NCBI RefSeq assembly: GCF_004134905.2
Contig: NZ_SDPQ02000003.1
Location: forward strand, 1,022,023-1,086,022
Source: Aeromicrobium ginsengisoli
GTDB lineage: Bacteria; Actinomycetota; Actinomycetes; Propionibacteriales; Nocardioidaceae
Reading direction: 5' to 3'
Length of the DNA: 64,000 nucleotides
Of this stretch, positions 27,842 to 36,160 are shown one piece after another (the stretch's first letter is position 1; each line of letters begins with the position of its first letter). Under the pieces are notes generated by a model. The model saw only the letters and a program-made list of their open reading frames with translations, ran no database searches and was not told the DNA's origin. A program made the translations under genes and the position numbers.

Positions 27842-28474
27842 TTGAAGAATCTGCTCCGCCGTCTGCTCTACACCTATCGCCGAGTCCACAGCATGCTGGT
27901 CGGGCCGGACAACTACACCTGGAAGCGCTTGGTCAAGAGCGGCCGGGTCGTCCAGGGCCCTCAGACGTACGGCATCCCGGCCGTCCTCACCTACTACCTG
28001 GGCACCGAGCGGCTCCTGGTCGGCAACTACTCGTCGTTGGGCGGCACATACCTGCTCGGCGGCAAGCACTCGGTCGAGAACGTCACGACCTATCCGCACC
28101 GCATCAACTTCGGCATGGAGGGGATGGGCACCGACGGTTACCCGACGCCGACCGGCGACACGCACGTCGGCTCCGACGTATGGACGTGCGCCGGCTCGTT
28201 CATGATGAGCGGCATCACGATCGGTGACGGCGCGATCATCGCGGCGGGTTCCGTCGTGACGCGCGACGTGCCGCCGTACGCGATCGTGGGCGGCAACCCG
28301 GCCAAGCTGATCCGCTACCGCTTCACGCCGGAGCAGATCGAGGCGCTGCTCGAGATCAAGTGGTGGGACTGGCCGCTCGAGGAGGTCCGTGAGGCCGTGC
28401 CGATGCTGGCGCAGCCCGACATCGACGCCTTCATCGACTATGCGCGGAGCAAGAAGGGCGCCACCGCGTCGTAG
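27842..28474 (+). CDS. CatB/Vat-type hexapeptide acyltransferase
   Basis: 210-aa left-handed beta-helix acetyltransferase of the xenobiotic/chloramphenicol type by architecture: GGTYLLGGKHSVENVTTYP is the His-containing active-site loop, followed by VGSDVWTCAG, ITIGDGAIIAAGSVVTRDVPPYAIVGG-type repeats (spread over residues about 105-150). TTG start with GAGAGGAAG ribosome site 14 bp after the flippase stop. In a glycan locus the acceptor is more likely a sugar or lipid than a drug; that is inference. Confidence 0.85.
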   Translation: MKNLLRRLLYTYRRVHSMLVGPDNYTWKRLVKSGRVVQGPQTYGIPAVLTYYLGTERLLVGNYSSLGGTYLLGGKHSVENVTTYPHRINFGMEGMGTDGYPTPTGDTHVGSDVWTCAGSFMMSGITIGDGAIIAAGSVVTRDVPPYAIVGGNPAKLIRYRFTPEQIEALLEIKWWDWPLEEVREAVPMLAQPDIDAFIDYARSKKGATAS

Positions 28475-28483
28475 AGGGCTGGG

Positions 28484-29341
28484 TCAGCTCTTGCGCCAGA
28501 AGGCGCCGTAGGGATCGATCTGGACGATCTCGTCGGTGATCCCGTGCTCCTTGCGGTAGTCGTGGATCGCCTGGCCGGCCTGTGACGCATGGCTGCCGAA
28601 GTCGTCGATGATGCAGAATCCGCCGGACGACAGCTTGGGGTAGAGCACCTCGATGGCCTGGATCGTCGACTCGTACATGTCGCCGTCGAGGCGCATGAGC
28701 GAGAGCTGCTCGATCGGCGCCACGGGCAGGGTGTCCTTGAACCAGCCGACGAGGAACTCGACGCGGTCGTCGAGCACGCCGTAGCGGGTGAAGTTCTTCT
28801 TGACGGTCTCGAGGCCGACCGCGAGGCCCGTCTGGGTGTGCAGCTCGTCGCCGGTGTCGGCGGGGTAGCGGGACGCGTCGGGTGCCGGAAGCCCCTCGAA
28901 CGAGTCGGCGACCCAGACCTTGCGGGTCGTGTCGCCCCACGCGTTGAGGTTGGCCTTCATGAAGATCGTGGCGCCACCACGCCACACGCCGGTCTCGATC
29001 AGGTCACCCGGGACGTCGTCCTTGATGATCGACGCGATGCAGTCCTGGATGTTGGTCATGCGCTTGAGGCCGATCATCGACTCGGCGCGGGCGGGCCAGT
29101 CCAGACCGGACTCGCGGGCCTCGGGGTCGTACGGCTTCTTGTAGGCGATCTCGAGGTCGAGCTTGCCGGCGAGCCTGGCGACGGTGTTGGCCGCGCGCTT
29201 CTTGAACGACTTGGCACCGAGCATGCGGACGCCGCCCAGGATCGAGTCATTGTCCTCCATCAAGGCACCAGTCAAGCTGCGCTTGACGATGTCCAGGTAG
29301 AGGTCGCGGATGTCATCGGCGGTGAGCGTCTTCTCGGGCAC
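28484..29341 (-). CDS. TylF/MycF-family O-methyltransferase
   Basis: 285-aa enzyme of the macrocin O-methyltransferase family, which methylates sugar hydroxyls in a Mg-dependent way. LIETGVWRGGATIFMKANL is the family motif I, VWVADSFEGLPAPD the SAM-binding acidic strand and LMRLDGDMYESTIQAIEVLYP-like text (about residues 205-225) the metal site; ICIIDDF carries further Asp residues. GTG 29341 is preceded 6 nt away by TAATCT (29348-29353), so probably leaderless. Together with FkbM it implies a methylated surface glycan. Confidence 0.88.
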   Translation of the reverse strand: MPEKTLTADDIRDLYLDIVKRSLTGALMEDNDSILGGVRMLGAKSFKKRAANTVARLAGKLDLEIAYKKPYDPEARESGLDWPARAESMIGLKRMTNIQDCIASIIKDDVPGDLIETGVWRGGATIFMKANLNAWGDTTRKVWVADSFEGLPAPDASRYPADTGDELHTQTGLAVGLETVKKNFTRYGVLDDRVEFLVGWFKDTLPVAPIEQLSLMRLDGDMYESTIQAIEVLYPKLSSGGFCIIDDFGSHASQAGQAIHDYRKEHGITDEIVQIDPYGAFWRKS

Positions 29342-29452
29342 GCGGCGAGATTATCAGCCGCGCGCGGCGCTCGTGGCCCACACCCGGAAGGTCGTCCCCA
29401 GTTGTCACGGAATCTCCGCCGGCGGGATGCGTGTGCGGTAGCGTTTCGGGCG

Positions 29453-30385
29453 ATGGAAGACGAGGCAGTGCCCCAGAACGTGTCGATCGACACACGGCAG
29501 TCATCCCCCCAGCCGGTCCCCTTGGCGGCGTCCACCAAGGCCTTGGCGCGGCGCGTCGTGTCGCGGGCTCTGTGGCTCGTACGCCCGCGGCTTCCCCTGG
29601 TCCTGGTCCGGCCGTTCGTGGAGCGCAAGATCCGTCGTGCCCTCGCCGATCCCGCGACCGTGAGCAATGCCCGCGACCACATGGAGCACCTGCTGGGTGC
29701 TGTCGGCCGGTCGTCGGAGGTCGAGGCGGCAAGTCGCGGCTACGTCGAGCACTGGGCCTGGTGCCACGAGCTGCGCTGGCACCCCCGGTCGGTCAACCGG
29801 CAGAGGGTCGAGGGCATCGAGCATCTGCTGGCGGCCCGGAGCGAGGGGCACGGTGTCTTCCTGAGCTTCGTGCACCATGCGCACTTCGACGGTGCGTTCG
29901 CCTCGGTCTCCCGCGCTGGTGTCCCCGTCCACGTGCTGGTGGGCGCCCGCGCCATGCGGACCGCGGGTCCCAACCTGCTGCAGCACCTGCACGTCGTCGG
30001 CCAGGGTGGTGCGCTGATGTCGGCCGAGGCCGGCACGAGCGGCATTGCCGACGAGCTCCGCAAGGGGCACGTCGTGGCCGCCGCGATCGACGTGCCCGGC
30101 GGCAGCGTCGCCACGTTCGCCGGCCGCCAGGTCCGTTGTTCGTCAGGCCCGGCGCGCGCCGCGTTCCTCGCCGGATCGCCCGTCGTCGTCATGACGAGCC
30201 ACCGGGCGGCCGACGGCACGACCCACCTCGAGCTGTCCGAGCCTCTGCACCCGCGAGACTTCGACTCGGTCGAGCTGCTGCTCGCCGAGCTGGTGCGGCG
30301 CCACGAAGGCCCGCTGCTGGCCTGGCCCGATGCCGCCTACATCCCGATGGTGTGCTGGAAGCCGGTCGAGCCGGAGGGCGCCTAG
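29453..30385 (+). CDS. LpxL/HtrB-like lysophospholipid acyltransferase family protein
   Basis: 310-aa protein with an acyltransferase core: FLSFVHHAHFDGAFASV carries the H-x4-D motif, and LAAAIDVPGG-like and GPARAAFLAGSPVVVMTS segments resemble LpxL/PIM acyltransferases. The first 40 residues are disordered and basic. ATG 29453; TAGCGT lies 8 nt upstream. Gram-positive relatives acylate phosphatidylinositol mannosides; here an acyl chain may be placed on a glycolipid anchor. Followed by a hairpin terminator. Confidence 0.75.
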   Translation: MEDEAVPQNVSIDTRQSSPQPVPLAASTKALARRVVSRALWLVRPRLPLVLVRPFVERKIRRALADPATVSNARDHMEHLLGAVGRSSEVEAASRGYVEHWAWCHELRWHPRSVNRQRVEGIEHLLAARSEGHGVFLSFVHHAHFDGAFASVSRAGVPVHVLVGARAMRTAGPNLLQHLHVVGQGGALMSAEAGTSGIADELRKGHVVAAAIDVPGGSVATFAGRQVRCSSGPARAAFLAGSPVVVMTSHRAADGTTHLELSEPLHPRDFDSVELLLAELVRRHEGPLLAWPDAAYIPMVCWKPVEPEGA

Positions 30386-30397
30386 CCCACACAGAGC

Positions 30398-30430
30398 GGC
30401 GGCGCCGATCCCCGGGGGAATGGCGCCGCC
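30398..30430 (+). terminator. GC hairpin after the acyltransferase gene
   Basis: GGCGGCGCC (30398-30406) pairs with GGCGCCGCC (30422-30430), 9 bp, around a 15-nt loop that itself holds CCCCGGGG. It starts 13 bp after the stop codon. No T-tract, as is usual in high-GC genomes. Confidence 0.55.
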
Positions 30431-30660
30431 TGGCAAGCGAGCTCGGCTACCAAGCGTGCTGGATCGGAGTCGTCGGGGCCCCGCCTGAATCCCTGAGTGG
30501 GACGGAGTCCACGAGCAACGTTCCCATTGAGACGGGTGATCGCCGCGTGGGTACTGAGCTGCTTTGCCGCTGTGGAGTTTGTGGAGTTCTTGGTTCCTTG
30601 TCTACGCCACCGGGCCGGGCGACGCGAGACCTACTGGGTCGTAACGTTGTGCGCTTTGCT
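30431..30660. other. intergenic stretch without recognised gene
   Basis: Between the acyltransferase terminator and the 3' end of the HAD gene. Open frames here are short and have neither ribosome sites nor recognisable residues. Slightly lower GC than neighbours. Confidence 0.5.
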
Positions 30661-31470
30661 TCACAATCTCGCCGGGACGCGGTGCTTGCGGCGTGACACC
30701 AGTGCGACGGTGATCGCGCCGACCGCGCTGGCGACGACCGTGACGGCGGCAGCCTTGCCGACCTTGGTGTGCAGGCCCAGGCGGCGGCGCAGGGCGACGG
30801 GCCGGCGAAAGGCGAGGATCGGCCAGCCGTTCTCCTCGGCGATGCGGCGCAGCGCCTTGTCGGGGTTGACCGCGTATGGATGACCGACCGCCTGGAGCAT
30901 CGGTGCGTCGGTCTCGGAGTCGGAGTAGGCGTACGACGCGGTGAGGTCGTAGCCGCGCTCGGCGGCGAGCTGCTCCATCGCGACCGCCTTGTTGGGCCCG
31001 TACGCGTAGAAGTCGACGTCACCGGTGTAACGGCCGTTCTCGACGTACAGCGTCGTGGCGATGACGTGGTCGACGCCCAGCATCTCGCCGATGGGCTCGA
31101 CCACCTCGGTGCCCGATGCCGAGACGATCACGACGTCGCGGCCAGCGGCCTGGTGCTCCTCGATGAGGTCGACGGCCTCTTCGTAGACGAGCGGGTCGAT
31201 GATCGAGTGCAGCGTCTCGGCGACTGACTGGCGTACGACCTCGACGTCCCACCCGGTGACCATCTGGGTGAGGTAGGCGCGCATCTTCTCGAGCTTGTCG
31301 TGGTCGGCGCCGTTGAGCGCGAACATGAAGTTGGCGTAGGCGCTGCGGAGCACCGCCCGGCGGCTGAGCAGACCGCCCTGGAAGAACGGCTTGCTGAAGG
31401 CAAGCGTGCTCGACTTGGCGATGATCGTCTTGTCCAGGTCGAAGAATGCGGCTGACCTCGTGGGGCTCAC
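30661..31470 (-). CDS. HAD-IB family phosphatase (SerB-like)
   Basis: 269-aa HAD hydrolase. Motif I is AAFFDLDKTIIAKSS (nucleophile and acid Asp), motif II VIVSASGTEVVEPI, motif III/IV YAYSDSETDAPML; a hydrophobic helix near the C-terminus (AAAVTVVASAVGAITVALV) suggests membrane anchoring. GTG 31470 has TATCCT (31477-31482, minus strand) 6 nt upstream, so likely leaderless. Members of this group flank tad loci in actinobacteria; some act on phosphoserine or lysophosphatidate-type substrates. Substrate here unknown. Confidence 0.87.
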   Translation of the reverse strand: MSPTRSAAFFDLDKTIIAKSSTLAFSKPFFQGGLLSRRAVLRSAYANFMFALNGADHDKLEKMRAYLTQMVTGWDVEVVRQSVAETLHSIIDPLVYEEAVDLIEEHQAAGRDVVIVSASGTEVVEPIGEMLGVDHVIATTLYVENGRYTGDVDFYAYGPNKAVAMEQLAAERGYDLTASYAYSDSETDAPMLQAVGHPYAVNPDKALRRIAEENGWPILAFRRPVALRRRLGLHTKVGKAAAVTVVASAVGAITVALVSRRKHRVPARL

Positions 31471-31575
31471 CTGTTCAGGATAGGCGGGTCCACACCCGGC
31501 GGGTCCGGGATCGGCTGTCCACAGGCGCTCGGGTGTCGGTTCCGGTGGGCGGCCGGGGCGGCGACAGTCGTACGT

Positions 31576-32616
31576 ATGCCCGACCTCGCCGCCCCGTTGA
31601 TCGCCACCGCCGACGAGCTCCTGCTGGACGATGCGCTCCGGTGGTGTGCCGCGGTCGGCGCGGTGCCCGACGTCGCGCCGGACCTCACGGCGACTCGTCG
31701 GTCGTGGCGGCAGGCCTCGGCCGTGATCGTGGGTGAGGACCTGGCCGGCGACCTGGCTCGAGCCGCGCTGCCGCGGCGGGAGCATGTGGTCCTGCTGGCG
31801 AGGGAGCCGTCGCAGTGGTGGCCGGATGCGGTTGCACTGGGAGCTGTGGCGGTGTGCGGCCCGCACCAGGAGGACCGCATCCTCGAGGCGCTGGCCGCGG
31901 CGCTCGACGGACGGGGCGAGGCCTGCCTCGTCAGCATGGTCGGTGGATCGGGCGGCGTCGGCGCCTCGACGCTGGCCGTCGCGCTCGGCCTTGCGGCACA
32001 GCGTCGTGGGCTGAGGTCACTGCTGTTCGACGCGGATCCACTCGGCGGCGGACTCGAGCTGCTGATGGGTGCCGAGCGGGCCGAGGGGCTGCGGTGGCAC
32101 GACTTCGACGCGACGCACGGCCGGCTGAGCGCCGGTTCGCTCGCCGACGTGCTGCCGGTGCACCACGGTGTCTCGACGCTGTCGTGGGATCGGTCGGGCA
32201 CGACGGTCCTGCCGGCAGCGGTCCCCTCCGTCCTCACGGCGGCCGTGCGCGGATTCGACCTGGTCGTCGCCGACGTGCCGCGTCACCTCGACGAGCCGGG
32301 CGCCGACATCGTTGGCAGATCGGTCCTCACCGTGCTGGTCGTCGCCGAGGACATCTGCGGGGTCGGTGCGGCCAGGCATGTCCTCGACCGCCTGCAACAG
32401 GTGGCGTCGTCGATCGTCGTGGTCACTGCCGGTCGGCCCGGAGGCATCGGACCGGCAGCGGTCTCCGATGCACTGGGTCTGCCGGTGCTCGCCCGTCACC
32501 GCGTCGATCGTCGCGTACGTGCCGCCGTCGACCGGGGGATGGGGCCCGGACGATCACGCGCGGCCAGGCGTACCGCGATGGCTCTGCTGGACACCCTGGG
32601 CCTGGAGGCTGCATGA
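31576..32616 (+). CDS. ssd: septum site-determining protein Ssd / CpaE-like
   Basis: 346-aa MinD/ParA-superfamily protein. The expected deviant Walker A KGGVGKT reads GGSGGVGAST (residues 123-132), with Ala130 where the Lys should be, so ATP hydrolysis is doubtful; LLFDADPLGGG and VVADVPRHLDEPG mark the other nucleotide-site strands. The N-terminal 110 residues form a receiver-like domain as in CpaE. First gene of the tad operon; overlaps tadA by ATGA. Mycobacterial Ssd alters septation; in tad systems CpaE localises the machinery. Confidence 0.87.
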   Translation: MPDLAAPLIATADELLLDDALRWCAAVGAVPDVAPDLTATRRSWRQASAVIVGEDLAGDLARAALPRREHVVLLAREPSQWWPDAVALGAVAVCGPHQEDRILEALAAALDGRGEACLVSMVGGSGGVGASTLAVALGLAAQRRGLRSLLFDADPLGGGLELLMGAERAEGLRWHDFDATHGRLSAGSLADVLPVHHGVSTLSWDRSGTTVLPAAVPSVLTAAVRGFDLVVADVPRHLDEPGADIVGRSVLTVLVVAEDICGVGAARHVLDRLQQVASSIVVVTAGRPGGIGPAAVSDALGLPVLARHRVDRRVRAAVDRGMGPGRSRAARRTAMALLDTLGLEAA

Positions 32617-33755
32617 CTGAGGTGCCGATCCTGGAGCGGGTGCGGAGGCGACTGGCGGCCGGCACCGCGGAGGCGACCCCGGCCAGCGTCGCCGCGGCGC
32701 TGCGCGCCGAGCACCACGTGGCCGGCAGCGGCACGGTCCTGGCCCTGGTCGACCAGCTCCGCAGCGAGACCAGGGGTGCAGGGTTGCTCGACCCGTTGTT
32801 GGCGACCCCGGGCGTCACCGACGTCCTGGTCAACGGTCCCGACGGCGTCTACCTCGATCGCGGTCGCGGCCTCGAGAGGTCGTCCGTGCGGTTCGCAGAC
32901 GAGGACGCCGTCCGCAGACTGGCCCAGCGCCTCGCGGCCCAGGCCGGGCGGCGCCTGGACGATGCAAGTCCGTGGGTCGATGCCCGTCTCGCGGACGGCA
33001 CCCGCCTGCACGCGGTGCTGGCGCCGCTGGCGCGGCCCGGCACGCTGATCTCGATGCGGGTGCCGGCCCGGCGGAGCTTCTCGTTGGCGGAGCTGAGGGC
33101 TGCGGGCTCCCTCACCGACGAGACCGCCGACATCCTGCGGCGAGTCGTCGCCTCGCGAGTCGCGTTCGTCGTGACGGGCGGCACGGGTTCGGGCAAGACC
33201 ACACTGCTCTCGGCCCTGCTCGCCGAGGTGCACCCTGATGAGCGGCTCGTCGTCGTCGAGGATGCGACCGAGCTGCGACCGGACCACTCCCACGTCGTCG
33301 GTCTCGAGGCGCGCCCGGCCAACGTCGAGGGCGCCGGCCTGGTCACGGTCCGTGACCTCGTACGACAGGCACTCCGCATGCGTCCCGACCGGCTCGTGGT
33401 CGGTGAGGTGCGTGGGGCCGAGGTCGTCGACCTGCTGGCCGCCCTCAACACCGGTCACGAGGGTGGGTGCGGCACGCTGCATGCCAACTCCACGATCGAC
33501 GTTCCGGCACGCTTCGAGGCGCTGGGGGTGGCGGCGGGGCTGCCCCGCGAGGCCGTGCACAGCCAGCTGGCCGCGAGCCTCGAGCTCGTCGTACACCTCG
33601 CCCGCGGACCTGATGGCATACGCCGAGTCCAGCAGATCGCCGTCCTCGAACGCGAGCATGACGGCCTCGTCCGGTGCGTCCCCGCCGTGTCCGTCGGTCC
33701 TGACGGCGTCGAGGAGGGACCCGGTGCTGCGCGTCTCGAGCAGGTGCTGGGTTGA
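32613..33755 (+). CDS. tadA: TadA/CpaF-type secretion ATPase
   Basis: 380-aa secretion ATPase driving Tad pilus assembly. Walker A GGTGSGKTTLL contains K195; VVVEDATEL is the Asp box, DRLVVGEVRGAE Walker B and GGCGTLHANS the His box. The N-terminal domain has LLATPGVTDVLVNGPD typical of CpaF. ATG 32613 overlaps ssd (ATGA) and its stop overlaps tadB (TTGA). A longer open frame upstream shadows ssd in another frame. Confidence 0.95.
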   Translation: MTEVPILERVRRRLAAGTAEATPASVAAALRAEHHVAGSGTVLALVDQLRSETRGAGLLDPLLATPGVTDVLVNGPDGVYLDRGRGLERSSVRFADEDAVRRLAQRLAAQAGRRLDDASPWVDARLADGTRLHAVLAPLARPGTLISMRVPARRSFSLAELRAAGSLTDETADILRRVVASRVAFVVTGGTGSGKTTLLSALLAEVHPDERLVVVEDATELRPDHSHVVGLEARPANVEGAGLVTVRDLVRQALRMRPDRLVVGEVRGAEVVDLLAALNTGHEGGCGTLHANSTIDVPARFEALGVAAGLPREAVHSQLAASLELVVHLARGPDGIRRVQQIAVLEREHDGLVRCVPAVSVGPDGVEEGPGAARLEQVLG

Positions 33756-34552
33756 CGACGCTGACCGCGCTGCTCGCAGCGACCTCGGTCTGGCTGTGGC
33801 GCCCGCCCGGTACCTGGGTCGTACGCCATCGGTTGCGCCTCGACCTGCCAGGACCGCGGGTGCCTCCTTGGACCCTCGGGGTCGGCACCCTGATGGTGGT
33901 GGCCTGGGGTGCCGGGCGGGCCGATGCCTCCGGCCCCCATGTCATCCTCGTCGCCACCGCTGCGGGCGTCGGCGCGTTCGGCATGCGGCAGTGGCGTCGT
34001 GGGGTGCAGCGCAAACGACTCGGTGTGCGGCGCCGTCAGGTCTCGGAGGCGATCGGACTGATGTCGGCCGAGCTGCGGGCCGGCATCCTGCCGCAGCGCG
34101 CCCTCCAGGGACTGGCTCCTGAGTTCGACTTCCTGGCGCCCGCCGCGCGCTCTGCCGACCTGGGCGGTGACGTGCCCGCCGCACTGCGGGCGGCGGCGGA
34201 CGAGACGGGCGCCGAGCTGCTTGCCGAGCTGTCGGGCGCCTGGCTCGTCGCTGAACGCGCTGGAGCTCCGCTGTCGCGGGTGCTCGACCGGCTCGAGGAG
34301 TCGGCCCGAGGTGATCTCGAGACCGAGCGCGAGGTCGAGTCCGGGCTCGCGCCCGCTCGCGCCACCGGTCGGTTGATGGCGGTGCTGCCGGTCTTCGGCC
34401 TGGCGCTGGGCTCTGGCATGGGTGGCGATCCGGTCGCCATCCTCACGGGCACCTACCCGGGGGTGCTGTGCCTTGCCGCGGGATGTGCGCTCGCGTGCGT
34501 CGGAGTGGCGTGGGTCGAGCGCATCGCGTCGAGCGCGGAGGCAGAGACGTGA
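33752..34552 (+). CDS. tadB: TadB-type inner membrane platform protein
   Basis: 266-aa type II secretion F-domain protein. Hydrophobic helices lie near the N-terminus and at residues about 205-255; the cytoplasmic core RQVSEAIGLMSAELRAGILP with LLAELSGAWLVAERAG is the T2SF fold. Start TTG 33752 overlaps the tadA stop, and the stop overlaps tadC (GTGA). Forms the membrane platform with TadC. Confidence 0.88.
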   Translation: MTTLTALLAATSVWLWRPPGTWVVRHRLRLDLPGPRVPPWTLGVGTLMVVAWGAGRADASGPHVILVATAAGVGAFGMRQWRRGVQRKRLGVRRRQVSEAIGLMSAELRAGILPQRALQGLAPEFDFLAPAARSADLGGDVPAALRAAADETGAELLAELSGAWLVAERAGAPLSRVLDRLEESARGDLETEREVESGLAPARATGRLMAVLPVFGLALGSGMGGDPVAILTGTYPGVLCLAAGCALACVGVAWVERIASSAEAET

Positions 34553-35247
34553 TACCGGCATGGCTCGCGGGGCTCGCTATCTGGTGCCTGATTCCGAGCT
34601 CGACGACGGCCAGGAGACAGGAGCTGTTCGGTCGGCCGACCTCGGGCAGTCGGATCGATCCGGCGGTCATGGCCGCCGCGCTGACTCCCGTTGCTGCGTT
34701 CGTGGTGCTGGGACTCCCGCTCGGGCCCTTGCTCGGTGTGGCCCTCGCCCCGGTCGTCCATCGGTCGATGAGCCGGCTCGAGACGGCGTCGGCACGACGC
34801 AGAAGTGCTCAGCTGACCGCGCAGCTGCCCACCGCACTCGACCTCATGGTCGCGGCGCTGGAGGTCGGGCGCCCGCCGGTGACGGCGTTCGAGCTGGCGG
34901 CCGCGGCGACTGCGGACCCGCTGGGCGTGGACCTCAGCCTGGTGGCAGGGCGATTGGCGATCGCTGGCGATTCCGAAGCGGTGTGGCGTTCACTGGCCCT
35001 CGACCCGTCGCTCGCGCCAGTGGGCCGGGCGTTCCGTCGGGCAGCGGCGTCCGGCATGCCGGTGGCGCACGTGGTCTCGGGTGTGGCCGACGAGCTGCGT
35101 CGCGAACGCCGGGCGGCCCGGCGTGAGCGGAGTCGCAAGGTCGCCGTCCGCACGGCGGCCCCGCTGGGCGCGTGCTTCCTGCCGGCGTTCTTCCTCATCG
35201 GGATCGTGCCGACGATCATCGCCACGTTTCGCTCGTTCAGCCTGTGA
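34549..35247 (+). CDS. tadC: TadC-type inner membrane platform protein
   Basis: 232-aa T2SF-domain protein; QLPTALDLMVAALEVGRPPV begins the core and TAAPLGACFLPAFFLIGIVPTII-like C-terminal helices close it (residues about 200-225). Start is GTG 34549 in the GTGA junction with tadB. Last gene of the tightly coupled ssd-tadABC block; a 115-bp gap with a hairpin separates it from the pilins. Confidence 0.88.
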   Translation: MIPAWLAGLAIWCLIPSSTTARRQELFGRPTSGSRIDPAVMAAALTPVAAFVVLGLPLGPLLGVALAPVVHRSMSRLETASARRRSAQLTAQLPTALDLMVAALEVGRPPVTAFELAAAATADPLGVDLSLVAGRLAIAGDSEAVWRSLALDPSLAPVGRAFRRAAASGMPVAHVVSGVADELRRERRAARRERSRKVAVRTAAPLGACFLPAFFLIGIVPTIIATFRSFSL

Positions 35248-35327
35248 TCCACAGCCGGCCGGCTCCGCGAATCCTGTCCCCAGCCGTGACGCCGGGTCCG
35301 CAGATCGCGGTCCACCGGTCGCATCTT

Positions 35328-35355
35328 CCTTTCGACCGTTTCATTCATCGAAAGG
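35328..35355 (+). promoter_or_regulatory. hairpin that includes the first pilin's ribosome site
   Basis: CCTTTCGA (35328-35335) pairs perfectly with TCGAAAGG (35348-35355) across a 12-nt loop. The right arm contains the GAAAGGA ribosome site of the DUF4244 pilin (ATG 35363), so folding would hide it. This may set or regulate pilin translation. Confidence 0.55.
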
Positions 35356-35362
35356 ACTCCAC

Positions 35363-35539
35363 ATGAACCAGCAGCTCCTGCGCCGTGCCGAGCGGGGCAT
35401 GACGACCGCCGAATACACCGTCGGCACGCTCGGTGCCTGCACGATCGGCGGCGTGCTCGTCAAGATCGGGCAGTCCCCGTGGTTCGGCGATCTCGTCAAG
35501 GACCTGATCGGGCAGATTCCCGACCTGCTTCCGTTCTGA
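35363..35539 (+). CDS. DUF4244 Flp-type prepilin, copy 1
   Basis: 58-aa class IVb-like pilin precursor. Short basic leader ending RG, then MTTAEYTVGTLGA with Glu at +5 and Tyr at +6, the prepilin peptidase signature (G/xxxxEY), followed by one hydrophobic helix and an amphipathic end (DLIGQIPDLLPF). ATG 35363 with GAAAGGA ribosome site inside a hairpin. Belongs to DUF4244, found beside tad genes in actinobacteria. Its peptidase (TadV/CpaA) is not in the window. Confidence 0.9.
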   Translation: MNQQLLRRAERGMTTAEYTVGTLGACTIGGVLVKIGQSPWFGDLVKDLIGQIPDLLPF

Positions 35540-35549
35540 TCCGTCCGGT

Positions 35550-35574
35550 CCGGGGCGGTGTGGCACCGCCCCGG
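35550..35574 (+). promoter_or_regulatory. strong intercistronic hairpin between pilin genes
   Basis: CCGGGGCGGTG (35550-35560) and CACCGCCCCGG (35564-35574) form an 11-bp perfect stem with a TGG loop, starting 11 bp after the first pilin stop. No T-tract. It could be a partial terminator or an mRNA 3' stabiliser giving more of pilin 1 than of downstream genes. Confidence 0.7.
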
Positions 35575-35597
35575 GCCCGTCCACCGAAAGGCTTCAC

Positions 35598-35810
35598 ATG
35601 TCTCACCACGATGACCGCGGCATGGCGACCGCGGAATACACCGTCGGCACGCTGGGCGCCGTCTGCCTCGCCTTCACGCTCTACAAGTTCGGTGTCCTCG
35701 ACGACAACCCGTGGATGCAGACCTTCAAGGACATCATCGAGCGCGCGCTCGGCTGGGGCACGCTGCGCGATGCCTTCGACGGGGTCCCACGATTCGGCGT
35801 CCGGTTCTGA
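35598..35810 (+). CDS. DUF4244 Flp-type prepilin, copy 2
   Basis: 70-aa paralogue of the preceding pilin: RG/MATAEYTVGTLGA keeps the cleavage site, Glu +5 and Tyr +6, while the helix (VCLAFTLYKFG) and the longer tail diverge. ATG 35598 follows CGAAAGG. Its stop overlaps tadE by one base (TGATG). Probably a minor pilin or alternate subunit from a tandem duplication. Confidence 0.9.
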   Translation: MSHHDDRGMATAEYTVGTLGAVCLAFTLYKFGVLDDNPWMQTFKDIIERALGWGTLRDAFDGVPRFGVRF

Positions 35811-36160
35811 TGAGGCGCGAACGCGGCATGGTCACCGCGGAGCTGGCCACGATCGTCCCGTTCGGGGTCGCGTTCGCGTTCCTGCTGCTGTGGGTCATCT
35901 CATTGGGTCTGACGCAGATCCGCATCGCCGATGCCTCCCGGGAGGCCGCCCGCATGATCGCCCGCGGTGAGGGGGTCGAGGCCGCGACCAAGGTGGCTCG
36001 CACCCACGCGCCGGACGGCGCCAAGGTGTCCGTCGACACCGAGTCGGGGCTCGTCACGGTCACCGTCACCGCCCGGTCACGGATGCCGTTGCCCAACTTC
36101 TCCACAGTCGGCTCGCAGACGATGGACTCTGCCTCGGTGGCCGCCGTGGAGTCACCGTGA
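35810..36160 (+). CDS. tadE: TadE-type pseudopilin
   Basis: 116-aa TadE-like protein. ERG/MVTAELATIVPFGVAF has the prepilin cleavage signature with Glu at +5, then one membrane helix and an extracytoplasmic domain with TQIRIADASREAARMIARG, a TadE hallmark. Starts at ATG 35810 in TGATG, ends in GTGA with the next gene. Confidence 0.9.
   Translation: MRRERGMVTAELATIVPFGVAFAFLLLWVISLGLTQIRIADASREAARMIARGEGVEAATKVARTHAPDGAKVSVDTESGLVTVTVTARSRMPLPNFSTVGSQTMDSASVAAVESP

Noticed and set aside
30447..31022. Ser/Arg-rich frame between acyltransferase and HAD gene
   Set aside because: Low-complexity shadow that overlaps the HAD gene on the same strand in another frame.
31815..33755. 646-codon TadA with long N-terminal extension
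   Set aside because: The extension is ssd in another frame; ATG 32613 overlaps the ssd stop and starts the CpaF fold.
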